Origin: Prorocentrum cordatum
Lineage: Eukaryota; Sar; Dinophyceae; Prorocentrales; Prorocentraceae
Length of the DNA stretch: 64,000 bases
Assembly (NCBI GenBank): GCA_963575745.1
Contig: CAUYUJ010020567.1
Span: 25,001 to 89,000, forward strand
Reading direction: 5' to 3'
The notes under the pieces were generated by a model. It was not told where the DNA came from and searched no databases. It worked only from the letters and a program-made list of their open reading frames with translations. Position 1 is the first letter of the stretch. Each line of letters begins with the position of its first letter. Shown in pieces: positions 1 to 10,584 of this stretch. Both the position numbers and the translations under genes were made by a program.

Positions 1-1230
1 CCCCTCCTCCCCCTCCCCGCTCACCCTCCACATTCCCTCCTCTATCCTCACTCCTCCCTCTTCCTCCTCCCCTCCTCCTCCTCCTCCTCATCGTCCTCCT
101 CCTCCTCCTCACTCCCCTACTCCTTCCTCCTCCGCCTCGTCTCTCCTCCTACTTCCCTCCTCCTCGTCCGCCTTCCATCCTCCCGACCCTCGTTCCTCGT
201 CACTCGTCCCTCCATCCTCCTCCTCATCCTTGTCCCTCCTGCCTCCTTCCTCCCCTCCTCCTCCGCCTCTCTTCCTCCTCCTCCTCCTCCCCTCCTCCTC
301 GTCCTCCTCCTCCTCCTCCTTTCTCCTCCTCCTCCTCCTCCCTTTCTCCCCCTTCTACCTTCCTCGCCTCCTTCTCTCCTCCACCACGCTACCTTCTCAT
401 CCTCCCTCTCCCCCTCCCTCTCCTGCTCCCTCGTTCCTCATCCTCCTCCTCCTCCTCCTCCTCCTCCTCTTTCTCCTGTTCCTCCTGTTTATGCTCCTCC
501 TCCTCTTTCTCCTGCTCCTCCTGTTTGTCCTGCTCCTCCTCCTCCTCCACTTCCTCCTCCTCCTCATCTCCTCGTCTTCTTACTATTCGTCTTCTTCTTA
601 TTTGTATTAGTAGGACTATTCTCAGTATTAGTAGCATGATTCTTCTTCGTCTTATTAGTATGATTATTATATTCTGGATTTCTACGACTATTAGTGCATG
701 TCTGTTTATGATTCGTATTAGTATTTACCAATATCACTATTAATATGTGCTGTGCTCTTGTTATTCATAGTGTTCGAATTAGTATGCTTGGTTTTCGTAT
801 GACTCGTATGTGTCGTATCATGGTATTCGTCGTCTGATTCGTCTTAACATGTTTCTTAGTATTAGTCTTCGTATTCGGCTTCGTCCTCCTCCTCCTCCTC
901 CGCCTCCTCCGTTCTTCCTCCTCCCCCTCATTCCTCCCCTCCTCCTCCTCTCCCTCCTCCTCCTCCTCATCCACAGCCTCCGCCTCCTCCGCCTCCTCCT
1001 CCTCCTCCTCCTCCTCCCTCTCCTCCTCCTCCTCCCCCTACCCCGACCTCCCCTTCCCCCCTTCCCCCACCTCCCCCTACCCATCCCCCTCCCCTTCCTC
1101 CTCCTCCTCTCTTCCTCCTCCCCTCCTCCTCCGCCTCCTCCTCCTTCCCTCCTCCTCCTCCTCCTCCTCCTCCCCCTCCCCCTCCTCCCCCTCCCCAAGT
1201 CCCCTCCTCCCCTCACCCCCTCCCCCTCCC

Positions 1231-1261
<31 letters not shown>

Positions 1262-2634
1262 GTTCCTCCTCCCCCTCTCCTCCTCCTCCTCCTCCTCCTC
1301 CTCGTCCTCCGTCCTCGTCTTCCTCCTCCTCCTCCTCCTCCGCCTCCTCCTCCTCCTTGTCCCCTCCTCCTCCTCCTCCCCTAAAAACCATCCTCCCTCC
1401 TCTTCCTCCTCCATCCTCCCCTCCTCCTTCTCCTCCTCCTCCTCTTCCTTCTCCTCCTCCTCCTCGTCCTTCTCCCCCTCCTCCTCCTCCTTCTCTTCCT
1501 CCTCCACCACCTCCTTCTCCTCCTCCCTCTCCTCCACCCTCTCCTGCTCCCTCTCCTCCTCCGCCTCCTCCTCTTTCTCCTGCTCCTCCTCCTCTTTCTC
1601 CTGCTCCTCCTGTTTGTCCTGCTCCTCCTCCTCCTCCATTTCCTCCTCCTCCTCCTCCTCCTCCTCCTCTCCTCGTCTTATGACTCTTCGTCTTCTTCTC
1701 ATTTTTATTATTATCACTATTCTCAGTATTAGTATTGTGGCTTTCTTCGTCTTATTAGTATATTTCGGAGTTATATGACTATTAGTATATGTATGCGTAT
1801 TATTCGTACTAGTATTATCAATATCACTATTAGTATGTGTTGTGTTATTGTTATCCATAGTGTTATAATTAGTATGATTGGTTTTCGTATGACTCGTCTG
1901 TTTCGTATCATGGTGTTCGTCTTCTTATTCGTCTTAACATTTTCCTTAGTATTAGTCTTCCTATTCGGCTTCGTCCTCCTCCTCCTCCTCCTCCTCTTCC
2001 TCCTCCTCCTCCTCCCCTCCTCCTCCTCCTCCTCCTCTCCCCCTCTTCCTCCCCTACCTCCTCCTCTTCTCCTCTCCCCTCCTCCTGCTCCTCCTCCTCC
2101 CCCTCATCCTCCCTCCTCCTCTCCACCCCCCCTCTCCGCCGGCCCCCACCCCCTCCTCCCCTACACCTTCCCCCTCCTCCCTCCCCTCCCCCTATGCCCC
2201 TTCCTCCTCCTCCCCTCCTCCACCCTCCTCCTCCTCCTCCTCCTCTTCCGTCTCCTCCTCCTCCTCCTCCTCCTCCTCCTCCTCCTCCTGCTCCTCCTCC
2301 TCTCCTCTCCTCCTCCTCCCCCTCCTCCCCCCTCCTCCCCCTCCCCATTCCCCTCCTCCCCCTACCCCTCCCCCTCAGACCCTTCCTCCTCCTCCTCCTC
2401 CGCCTCACTCCTCCTCCTCTCATACCTCCCCCCCTCCTCCTCCTCCTCCGCCTCCTCGTCCTCCTCCTCATGCTTCTCCTCCAAGCTCCTCTTCCTTCCT
2501 CCTCCTCTCCTCCTCCTCCTCCTCCTCCTCCTCCTCCTCCTCCTCCTCCTCCTCCCCCTCCTCCTCCTCCTCCTCCTCCTCCTCCTCCTCCTCCTCCTCC
2601 TCCTCCTCCTCCTCCCCCTCCCCCTCCCTTTCAG
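1..2634. repeat. CTC polypyrimidine arrays
   Basis: The plus strand is almost wholly imperfect CTC/CCT repeat, broken by two AT-rich blocks (about 595-885 and 1672-1965). Open frames here are poly-Ser/Leu/Pro or poly-Glu/Arg because the repeat has no stops. The tract ends directly in TTTCAG at 2629-2634, so its 3' end could act as a polypyrimidine tract for a plus-strand splice acceptor. Confidence 0.95.
560..1978. repeat. Tandem pair of a 1.09 kb higher-order unit
   Basis: Two blocks rich in GTATTAGTAT-like sequence occur near 595-885 and 1672-1965, in the same order, each preceded by TCCTGCTCCTCCTGTTTGTCC and followed by TATTCGGCTTCGTCCTCC. The spacing gives a period of about 1.09 kb: CTC array plus AT-rich block. 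The copies differ by many substitutions, so this is an old duplication. Confidence 0.8.
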
Positions 2635-2751
2635 GACCCGCTCGCGTGGAGCAGGGGGGGGAGAACCGCAGCCCCGGAGCACGCGCCGCTCCCCAGCGGG
2701 GGTCCAAGAAGCGGCGGGCGCCCCGCGCCGCCCCGGCTGCAACAGCTCTAA
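2635..2751 (+). CDS. Candidate terminal exon after a long pyrimidine tract
   Basis: A GC-rich island of unique sequence lies between a CTC array and a GAG array. A strong acceptor (pyrimidine tract then TTTCAG) is followed by 38 codons in one frame, starting with residues DPLAWSRG, and a TAA stop at 2749-2751. No domain is recognised. It could equally be non-coding; the minus strand is also open. No partner exon lies upstream in the window, so any gene would begin outside it. Confidence 0.25.
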   Translation, partial: DPLAWSRGGRTAAPEHAPLPSGGPRSGGRPAPPRLQQL

Positions 2752-2811
2752 GGGGCGGGCCACTTGGGGGAGAAAACACGGCCGGCCTTCCCCTCCGAGG
2801 AGGATAGCGGA

Positions 2812-3030
2812 ATGAGGAGAGAGGAGGAGGAGGAGGACGACGAGGAGGAGGACGAGGAGGAGGAGGACGAGGAGGAGGAGGAGGAGGAGAACAAGGACGA
2901 GGAGGAGGAGGAGGAGGAGGACGAGGAGGAGGAGGACGGAGGAGGACGGAGGAGGGAAGAGGAGGGAGGGGGGAGGGGGGAGGAGGGATGGGGGAGGAGG
3001 GAGGAGGGCGGAGGGCGGAGGGAAGAGGGA
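2812..3030. repeat. GAG polypurine array
   Basis: Imperfect GAG/GAC repeat on the plus strand. With the CTC array on the other side it makes an inverted pair around the GC-rich island at 2635-2811. Confidence 0.9.
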
Positions 3031-3490
3031 GGAGGCGCCAGTCCTCCGAAGTTTTGTTCTTTCCACGACGGGCGCCGCGCCCCGGCACGCTAATGCAGCT
3101 TCTGATTAACAGATCCGTGGGGGCGCGCGTTTAAAGGAATAATTATCTTGCTCGGGCGAATCGCGGGGTGGCGCCCGCCAGATTGACAATGAATGGTGCG
3201 GAGCCGGTAATTAGCGCCGACGCCCGGCCCCCGACGATGGGCAAGGCGGGATCTTTGGAGGCGAGAGCGAGCCAGGGCGCCCCTTTTTTTGTCGAACCGA
3301 TGCGGGCCTGCGAGCAAGGCGGCTGGACGAAAGTGGGGCGCAGCAAAGGGGGTATTTGCCAAGCAGCTCACGTCGCCGATATTCCAAGCGCCTCCTGATG
3401 CCGAAAGCGGACATGCGTCGAGGACTGGCCCCTCGGCGGAGACACCGAAACCAGCTGCGCGCAGCAGGCTTTGCACCCCCCCTTTCCTTC
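3031..3490. other. Unassigned complex sequence
   Basis: Non-repetitive, balanced sequence with short open frames on both strands (76 codons plus, 128 codons minus). No motif is recognised and neither frame is convincingly coding. Confidence 0.4.
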
Positions 3491-3494
3491 CCCA

Positions 3495-3625
3495 GCACTT
3501 CCTTCCTCCTCCTCCTCCTCCTCCTCCTCCTCATCCTGCTCCTCCTCCTCCCTCTCCTCCTCCCCTTCCTCGTCCTCCTCCTTCTCCTCGTTCTCCCCCC
3601 TCCTCCTCCTACTCTCTTCTCCTTC
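3495..3625. repeat. CTC array
   Basis: Imperfect CTC repeat followed by a non-repetitive flank. Shadow open frames are poly-Ser/Leu. Confidence 0.85.
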
Positions 3626-3823
3626 CCCCTGGCGCGCGTTATTAACAAAAATAGATCGTGCCCCGCGGGGTCTTTTCATCAACCCTGGGGGGGAAACCCT
3701 CTTGTTAATCACAAGCTGACATTACCGCCCACATGCCCAGGAGCACCCGTCATGTGTTTCGGTTTCCTCCGCGAGGCAGCTGGGGCAAAGGCCTGGGCTG
3801 AAGGTCGTGCTCGCGCATGCCAG

Positions 3824-4025
3824 TCGGGGGCGTCCAAGAGGGGGGCGTCCAAGAAGGGGGGGGCGCAAAGCACGGCCAGGGGCATGTGCGCGGCCCAGAG
3901 CGGGCCGGGGGCGCACTGGGATGAGGAGAGGCGCCGCGAAATCCGGGAAGATCTCGTGGCCCCCCGCCAGGATACCCATCCCCCTTCAGCCTCGAGTCAT
4001 CACCCCCCTCCTGGCCGCCCCCGAG
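3824..4025. mobile_element. Family D short TIR element, copy 1 (diverged)
   Basis: Shares with copies at 10086, 45217 and 48033 the core GGCATGTGCGCGGCCCAG, a GAAGAGGCGCC-like block and CATGGCCCCCGCCA-like sequence. The ends are inverted: TCGGGGGCGTCCAAGAGG on the left and GGCCGCCCCCGA on the right. No clear target duplication. Confidence 0.7.
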
Positions 4026-5300
4026 CGAAGGGCCCGGCGGCTCCAGGGGACCCGGCCCGGACCAACGCCCGAGCGATGGAAGAACAAGAGACACGGGCCT
4101 TACGCGGGATGGCATCGCGGCACTACGCCGCGGCGTCCGCGGACCGCCAGCGCGGCCCGCTGCGTTGGAAACGCGACCTTGCGGGGGAAGCTTACGCGCT
4201 GATGTCGGCACAATCTATCCCATTCTCTTCCGTCGATCAGTTGGCAACACGGCCTCCCGACACAAAACGCTTACACTACCACGCTCCGAGACAAACCTAA
4301 AATGAGGGTGCCGTTAATTCTGCACAATACGTCAATATCTTATTTCTCCAACGCCGGAAACAGCGGGAAGACTGCACCAGCCCCTCTCCTCCACGCAGTT
4401 CACTACTCCTTCGTCCGCATGTGGACGTAGTCAAGTTTCCGATGATTTCCCTTTCTTGTGCCAATGCCTCGTGCACGTCGACGCCCACGTCGACACGTGT
4501 TTCTGCGATAAATTATGTTGGCGTTCGAATGTGAATGCTGACACGGCCGAGGGTTAAAACATGATCGACCCACGAACCGGGAAAAGGATCTATAAATGGC
4601 AGCATGACAACGTGTTCAAGACACCTGATTTGGCGACGCAAAATTGCAATGCTGAACGTGTCGATCATGTACCGTGCCAAGGGGTTTGCTGTGCTGTGCC
4701 GTGCTGAACTGCGATGTGCCATGCCGCGAGTGTGCTCTATAACGTTGTGGATCGAGTCCTGCTAAGCATTCGAGTCCTGACCGAACTGATCTGGGTCTTG
4801 AGCTCGAGTTGCCTGAGCACAGAATAGCCGCCCCAGAGCTAGTTGAAGTGGACACGTGGAGGACGTTCAATCCAAAATCCGAATCAACTCCGACAAGGCA
4901 CGGCACGACACGGGGCACAGGCTCACGGATGCGCCACAGGATGTGCCAGGGGCGCAATCGGGGATGCGCCAGGGGGCGCGTCGGGGAACGCATCAGGGGA
5001 CGTGTCAGGGACCTGCCACGGGACGTGCCAAAGCGCGTGCCATGGCTCGGCCAGAGGACGTCATGCCAAGAGACGTTGCAAGGGGCCCGCCGCGGAACGG
5101 GCAGGGGAAACGCCTGGGGACGAGCCAGGAAGCGCGACAGAGGACGAGCCAGGGAACGTGCCACGCCGAGTGGCGTGCTAGGGGACGCGCCAGGGCACCT
5201 CACGCCAGAACGTCGCAAGGGGCCGCACCAGGGAGCGCGTCAAGGCGCCAGGGGACGCCACACGGACGGGCGGGGTTTGATTGCGACGCGCTCTACTGCG
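4026..5300. other. Unassigned intergenic sequence
   Basis: 4026-4290 is GC-rich; 4290-4800 is less so; 4890-5270 is rich in imperfect GGGACGTGCCAGG-like repeats that keep all three plus frames open. No domain, RNA gene or splice pair could be supported. Confidence 0.4.
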
Positions 5301-5304
5301 ACAA

Positions 5305-6390
5305 GCGTTTCGCTCGAGAAATCCTCATGTTAGACATCCGCCTGGGCGATCTGGACACTTGAAACCAAGCGTCTCCTCGAGACGTTCTCAACACCTCCTG
5401 ATGCTAGACATCTGCCTGAGCGACCTGGGCACGCGAAAACAAGCGTTTCGCTCGGACACGCGAAAACAAGCGTCTCGCTCGAGACACCCTGCGTAAATCC
5501 TCATGTTAGACACCCGCCTGGGCGACCTGGACACGTGAAAACAAGCGTTTCGACCAACACATCCTCAACACATCCTCATGCTAGACATCCGCATGGGCGA
5601 CCTGGACACGTGAAACCAAGCTCTCTCTCTCGAGACATCCTGCCCAAATCCTCATGTTAGACATCCGCCTGGGCGACCTGGACACGTGAAACCAAGCGTC
5701 TCGCTCAACGCATCCTCAACACATCTGCATGCTAGACATCCGCCTGGGCGACCTGGACACGTGAAAGCAAGCGTCTCAATAGAGACATCCTCAACACATC
5801 TACACGTTAGACATCCGCCTGGGCGACATGGGCACCTGAATACAAGCGTTTCGCTCGAGACTTTCTCAACACATCTTCATGCTGGACATCCACCTGGGCG
5901 GCCTGGGCACGTGAAAACAAGCGTCTCTCGAGACATCCTCGACATACCCTCATGTTAGACATTCGCCGGGGCGACCTGGACACGTGAAACCAAGCGTTTC
6001 GCTCACCACATCCTCACCACTCGGCGACCTGGACTTGCGAAAACAAGCACCTCTCTCGAGATGTTCTCAACAAATCCTAATACTAGACACCTGCTGGGCG
6101 ACCTGGACGTGTGAAAACAAGCGTTCCGCTTGATACATCCTCGACACAGATTCATGCTAGACATCTGCCTGGGCAACCTGGAGGCGTGAACCCAAGCGTC
6201 TCACTCGAGAGATCCTCAAGACCTGGGCACGTGAAAACAAGCAATTGCACCAGAGACATCCTCTGAATTCTGGTCCCCATAAGAGAGGAACGATATATAT
6301 ATAGCACAAAACAAGTGTTTTGCTAGAGACATCCTCATCGCATTACGCAACACAAGCGTTTCGCTTGAGATATCCGCAACAAACGAGAAT
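5305..6390. repeat. Tandem array, unit about 75-78 bases
   Basis: About a dozen diverged units share GTTAGACATCCGCCTGGGCG, ACCTGGACACGTGAAA and CAAGCGTCTCGCTCGAGACA. Spacing between successive ACATCCGCC motifs is about 75-78 bases. Units decay towards 6390, keeping only CAAGCGTTTCGCT. The period varies and open frames are broken, so it looks non-coding. Confidence 0.88.
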
Positions 6391-7040
6391 GCTTACTTTA
6401 CAATGTGTTTGATCGAAAGAAATTTCAAACACCACCGTTTCGCTAAGGGCGTCCTCAACATTTGAACTCGCCGAGCCGTCTCGGCACTACGCAAGTCGAG
6501 GTCCCTGAGCTCAGGCCCCTTCAGGGGAAAACTAGGCGTTGTATTTCTCGGGATTCGCCCGAAACGATTGATCTGAACACCGCCGTCCACTGCAACTGAT
6601 GCGGAGCACTCTCTCTTTGATCGTGAGCCGAGACGATGCTCGGTGGATAACGTCGACGTTCCCGCGGCGGACGCTCGCTGTCTGCCTACTTTTTCCGGAG
6701 GATCTGTACCATTGGCGGGGTGCGCTCGATTATGGAAGGGTTGCTTGGTGCCACGAGGTAAGCCAGAATATGATCGCAACTCGTTCATGCCACTCCCCCT
6801 CCTCCCATCTCCCCGCCTCCCAGTTCTCCTCCCACCGTTGCCTGCAACTCCTCCTCCTCCTCCTTTTTTGCGTTGGCCAGACCTTATGTGTGAACATGTG
6901 TTCTTCTCCTCGTCGTCCTCCTCCTCCTCCTCTTCCTTCTGCTCGTGAGCCCCATGCTCCTCCTCCCCCATTGCCCCTCCGTCTCTAGCTTCCCCCTCTC
7001 CTCCTACTCCTCATGCCCTTCCCGCTGCTGCTCTCCCCAG
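6391..7040. other. Unassigned sequence with a CTC-rich tail
   Basis: Non-repetitive to about 6780, then pyrimidine-rich (CTC/CCT) to 7040. Short open frames only; none recognised. Confidence 0.4.
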
Positions 7041-7045
7041 TTTGG

Positions 7046-7210
7046 CGGCGCGCAGAGGGGGGTAGGGGAAGGGGGGAGGCTTCTTAGAAGGAGGCTGCTT
7101 CTGAGAGGCGCCAGCCTTACATATACAGACAAGGTCCGCGCCTTCTAAGAAGCAGGGGCGCTTCTGATAAGCCTCCCCCCTCCCCCTACCCCCTTCTGCG
7201 CCTCGCTGTC
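7046..7210. mobile_element. Family N foldback element
   Basis: The two ends are inverted copies: GGGGGTAGGGGAAGGGGGGA near 7055 and TCCCCCCTCCCCCTACCCCC near 7175, with GGCTTCTTAGAAG / CTTCTAAGAAGC inside. Predicted hairpin about 160 bases long. Only one copy in the window. Confidence 0.65.
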
Positions 7211-7571
7211 AGTTGCCCCGTCCCTGTTGGGCGCTAAGCTCATCTGGCCCGGCGTCTTTGCACTCGGCACGATCGGGGCCCCGCAGCGGCCGCACCCGAT
7301 GCCGATGCCCGTTGACCCCGTGCCGCCGAGGGGGCCCCGCATTCCGTGCACCCGAGCCCTCAGCATACGGTCTGGCGGCGGCTGGGCAAGACCGATGTCC
7401 TGAACACGTCGCGGGAATACCGCCGGGTCGCGAGGCGGCGCCACAGGGGCCTCTGGTCGCGCTCGGCCGGAGGGGACGTGAACACCCTGCGCACCGAAGC
7501 GTGGCCGTCCAGGCAGTTGGCCACACGGACAGCCTCTGCGCCAGGCAACCTTCAGGCATTGCTTCATGGGG
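7211..7571. other. GC-rich island, possible coding sequence
   Basis: About 350 bases of unique GC-rich sequence open in frames on both strands (148 codons plus, 140 and 116 codons minus). On the minus strand it lies just downstream of the kinase catalytic exon and could hold kinase tail sequence, but no splice pair or motif settles this. Confidence 0.3.
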
Positions 7572-7752
7572 GGGCGATTACTGTCGACGAGCGCGTTCCA
7601 TTACGCGCAAAGTCACTACTCGCAAATGGCCTGGATCCCCCGCCGGGGATCTACGATAAATCACGTCAAAGCGGACAAGGGGTTGTTCGGACATTTGCGA
7701 GTAGGCACTTTGCGAGTAGTGGGACGCGCTCGGCGATACTGGGGGGAGAAAC
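7572..7752. mobile_element. Family O inverted-repeat element, copy 1
   Basis: Inverted ends around GAGCGCGTTCCATTACGCGC and GGGACGCGCTCGGCGATAC, with inner arms CTCGCAAATG and CATTTGCGAGTAG. A second copy starts near 8018 in the same orientation. Confidence 0.6.
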
Positions 7753-7933
7753 ATCTACCTGTCCTACCCTTTTCGGGGCCCCAGGAGGCCCCTTTAGGGC
7801 ACCAAAGCTGCACCTTCCACGACCCCACCCATTAAGCGCCTCCCCATTACCCAACGTCCGAGACTACAGAGCAGCACATCCACCCTCACAACAATTACCC
7901 TGCAAGCGAAGCCGTCCAGTAAACGCACCCAAG

Positions 7934-8010
7934 GGAGGAATCAAGCAGGGCAGGGCTGCTTCGCAAACGCCCAGGGCCGTTCAGGAAACGCCAGTGATCG
8001 GGGTCTGGGA
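7934..8010. repeat. Family P dispersed repeat, copy 1
   Basis: Contains GCAGGGCAGGGCTGCTTCGC, CAAACGCCCAGGGCCGTTCA and GAAACGCCAGTGATCGG, matched by GAGCAGGGCTGTTCAGCAAC and GTAAACGCCAATTGTCCGG at 15372-15470. Confidence 0.6.
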
Positions 8011-8017
8011 GGTTTTT

Positions 8018-8152
8018 CGGAAAAGCGCGCTCCACTGCTCGCAAAATCACTCCTCGCAAATGGCCTGGATCCGCGGGATTTGCGATACGCTCCATAAGGC
8101 ACGCTTTTTCCAGACGTTTGCGAGTAGGCACTTTGTGCGAGTAGCGGACTTG
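8018..8152. mobile_element. Family O inverted-repeat element, copy 2
   Basis: Shares CTCGCAAATGGCCTGGATCC and TTTGCGAGTAGGCACTTTG with copy 1. The left end touches family P sequence. Confidence 0.55.
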
Positions 8153-8189
8153 AACGCCCGAAATGAGCACGGAAAACAAATGGGCACAA

Positions 8190-8335
8190 TGCCCAACAAC
8201 AAATGCTGTCCCAAACCATCAGCGGCCGCTGTTGGGGGCAGAGACGGCCTTCTGTCCCGAATGGACACAGGCCGCGGCGGCGTGGACAACGAGTCCTGCT
8301 CAGAACGAACCAGCACTGCTGCTGGGCATCGTACC
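8190..8335. repeat. Family J dispersed repeat, copy 1
   Basis: Contains ATGCTGTCCCAAACCATCAG, the palindrome CAGCGGCCGCTG and a GGCCGCGGCGGCG block, all repeated in the same order at 47468 and 54402. Confidence 0.65.
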
Positions 8336-8472
8336 CACTCTCTCCGTGACGAGCGGAACGCGCCCGGTGATGTTCTCTTCCCTCCCTCGAGGGACCTCCA
8401 CACCAGGCCACACGTCGGAACCAGCTCGTCCGCGTAGGCCGAAGGGCCGCTGGCGATCCTGGGGAGAGCAAA

Positions 8473-8627
8473 AGGTACCGGGTACCGATGCCGCTACTCC
8501 CCAGACCTCTCCTGGGGTGCGTCCTGACCCAAACTTCGAGGCGAATCCAGCGGTGGCGACGAGGGCTTCCCAGGAGGCCCAAAGAAGGGGAAACGGGCGA
8601 GGGGGTATTATAGAGGTATGGGTATGC
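8473..8627. mobile_element. Family V short TIR element, copy 1, abutting a kinase splice donor
   Basis: Ends are inverted versions of GGTACCSATACCKCTACCCC. The centre carries CGAATCCAGCGGTGGCGACG followed by GAGGCCCAAA. Other copies: 20016 (partial), 34274 (opposite orientation) and 51018. On the minus strand its terminus begins exactly after the last kinase codon that can be supported, at the proposed AG/GC donor. Confidence 0.75.
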
Positions 8628-9084
8628 CTCTTCCTCCTCCGAGCTCCGGGAGCCCTCGCGGAACACCGGGTGCGCCAGCAGCTCCACCGCCGGGGGCCGG
8701 TCGCCGGGGTCGGCCTCCAGGCACTGCCGCACGAGGCTGCCCAGGAGCCCCCCGAGGCCGGCGAGGTCCAGCGGCGGCGCTGCGCCGCGCGCGAGGGCGC
8801 GGCGCACCCCGGCGTGCTCCACGTCGAAGGGCAGCCGCCCGAGGCGCATGAAGCAGATGCTGAGGCCCACGGACCACAGGTCGACGCGCTCGTTCCACAC
8901 CCGGCCGGCGTGGATCTCCGGGGCGCTGTAGCAGGCAGTGCCGCGGCAGGTGAGCATGGCGCAGCCGAGCGCGTCGTGGCTGCCTATCTGCTTGGCGCTG
9001 TTGAAGTCGGCCAACTTGAACTGTGCGGTGCCACCGCTCAACAAAATGTTGGCGGGCTTGACATCCCTGTGCACAATCCGGCGG
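8628..9084 (-). CDS. Protein kinase exon: catalytic loop to subdomain XI
   Basis: This 457-base exon codes for the C-lobe of a eukaryotic Ser/Thr-type protein kinase, which would transfer ATP phosphate to protein substrates. In order: IVHRDVKPANIL (catalytic loop), LADFNSAK (magnesium loop), GTACYSAPE (activation segment end), VDLWSVGLSICF (helix F), and DPGDRPPAVELLAHPVF (subdomain XI arginine). All key catalytic residues are present, but the usual DFG is DFN, a notable change. It enters in phase 2 (one base completes the split codon) after an acceptor read as GCTAG at 9086-9085. A TTTCAG eleven bases upstream does not keep phase. The end at 8628 assumes a GC donor and is the least certain boundary. 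Substrate and subfamily cannot be told. Confidence 0.85.
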
Positions 9085-9956
9085 CTAGCGATAGGCTGAA
9101 ATCCAATAGCCGTACAACGGAAGTACTCCCCAGAGCGAATGACCCGCATATGCCAACCGGCATGTGCCTCCGCATGTAACAGCGGTGAGCCTGACGCGGG
9201 CTTTTCAGCCTCCTTCGATCTACTCCCCCCTGCAGGGCAAAATATATGATGTGAACTGTCCAGTCTAACAAACACGCGTGTCGCACGAATAATTGCTGCG
9301 AGCTGACGCGTCCAGTGCGTGGACGCAAAGCATCGCGTGATCTCATTCACTCTGACGTTGTGCGACCTATTGGTCGCATTACATGGGATGCAACTTACGA
9401 GTTGCAGCTTATGGGATGTGACAGTCTCATGTGTACCGTATGGGTCGCAAAAATATACGGTGCGCAACAGGCCTCGGAAAAAAAACAGCGAGCACTCATG
9501 CCAGATTCATCTGTCAACGCCTCCCCCTCCCCCCAATGTTCAAAGTTGGCGGTGGGTCTGTCTGATGAGTTGCACCTCGACCGCAGTCTCCCCCGCGCGT
9601 GCCAACTTTGAGTCTGGGGGGGCAGGGGGGTGTTCACTAATTGTTTCCCTCTGCTGGATTTCTTTCTTTCTCATTCTTTCAACTACAGACAATGTGTCGA
9701 GCACATATCCTACCTGCCCACTACCCACCCTCTGCTCCATCCTCTAAGATTGCCGTCCGTAACACATCGAGACACCACTCTGCCGAATGTATGGGGTGCA
9801 GCGATGGGGGGGGAAACCGACGTGGTGCAATGAAGCGATTGCATCTGGTTGGGCCCAACTTCAGAGGCGCAGCTCACGGAGCCCGGCCGACGACCGGCCG
9901 CAAAAGCGGAGCCCCGTGGACTGCAGCGCCCACGGGCGGGTTCCCCAGGACTCCCC

Positions 9957-10085
9957 GTCGCTCGGACGTCCATTCCCTGTGTGTTTTCGCTCGTCGGTCT
10001 CGCGCGTGGTTCTGTCGCAGGATAAAATCCAGGATGCTCCTTCACAATGCCCGCCGAGAGGAAGTGCACACGCCCGAGCGATACC
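9957..10085. mobile_element. Family E short TIR element, copy 1
   Basis: Starts CGCTCGGACGTCCATTCCCT and ends CCCGAGCGATACC, an inverted pair. Inside are CGTCGGTCTCGCGCGTGG and AGGATGCTCCT. Copies at 44997 and 51764 share this order. Family D sits directly against its right end. Confidence 0.7.
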
Positions 10086-10375
10086 GGGAGCGGCCAAGAG
10101 GGGGGTGTCTAAGAGGGGGGGTGCAAATCATGACCGGCGGCATGTGCGCGGCCCAGCGGGGGGGCCAGGGACGCAATGAAATGAGAAGAGGCGCCATGAA
10201 GTCTGGGGAAATAACATGGCCCCCGCCACGATATCCACCCCCCCCTAGTCATCGACCTTACACACTTCCCCTCTACCTCCTCCTCCTCCTCCTCCTCCTC
10301 CTCCTCCTCCTCCTCCTCCTCCTCCTCCTCCTCCTCCTCCCCCTGTCATCACCCCCCCCTCTTTGCCGCCCCCGA
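10086..10375. mobile_element. Family D short TIR element, copy 2, with internal CTC array
   Basis: Inverted ends GGGAGCGGCCAAGAGGGGGG and CCCCCCTCTTTGCCGCCCCC. It is flanked by CGATACC at 10079-10085 and 10376-10382, a 7-base direct repeat whose left copy is the end of family E, so D appears inserted into E. A CTC array (about 10275-10345) lies inside. Confidence 0.75.
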
Positions 10376-10584
10376 CGATACCAGGCCCATGGCCAGGGCC
10401 TGGCGGACAGGACCCAATAGGATGGCCGGGGCCCCAGCACGGCGCCCGCCGCCAGGGGCCCCCGGGGGCACCCCACGGGCACCACCGCTGGGACCAAGGG
10501 GAGCGCGCAGCGGCAGGCGAGGGGGCCCTGGGGGATGCGCACTTCGGGGGTGGACGGGACCCCCAACAGTGGCACGTCGACTAG

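Noticed and set aside
230-2815. Long Ser/Leu/Pro or Glu/Arg open frames (up to 346 codons)
   Set aside because: They translate stop-free CTC/GAG arrays; all frames on both strands are open and none has non-repeat codon content.
5305-6390. CRISPR-like array
   Set aside because: Units are about 77 bases without constant short repeats and unique spacers, no cas genes are present, and the context is eukaryotic.
7941-9467. 508-codon minus frame containing the kinase motifs, as a single-exon gene
   Set aside because: Upstream of IVHRD the frame has no kinase N-lobe; this is found in separate exons with matching phases. The downstream part runs through repeat families V, J, O and P.
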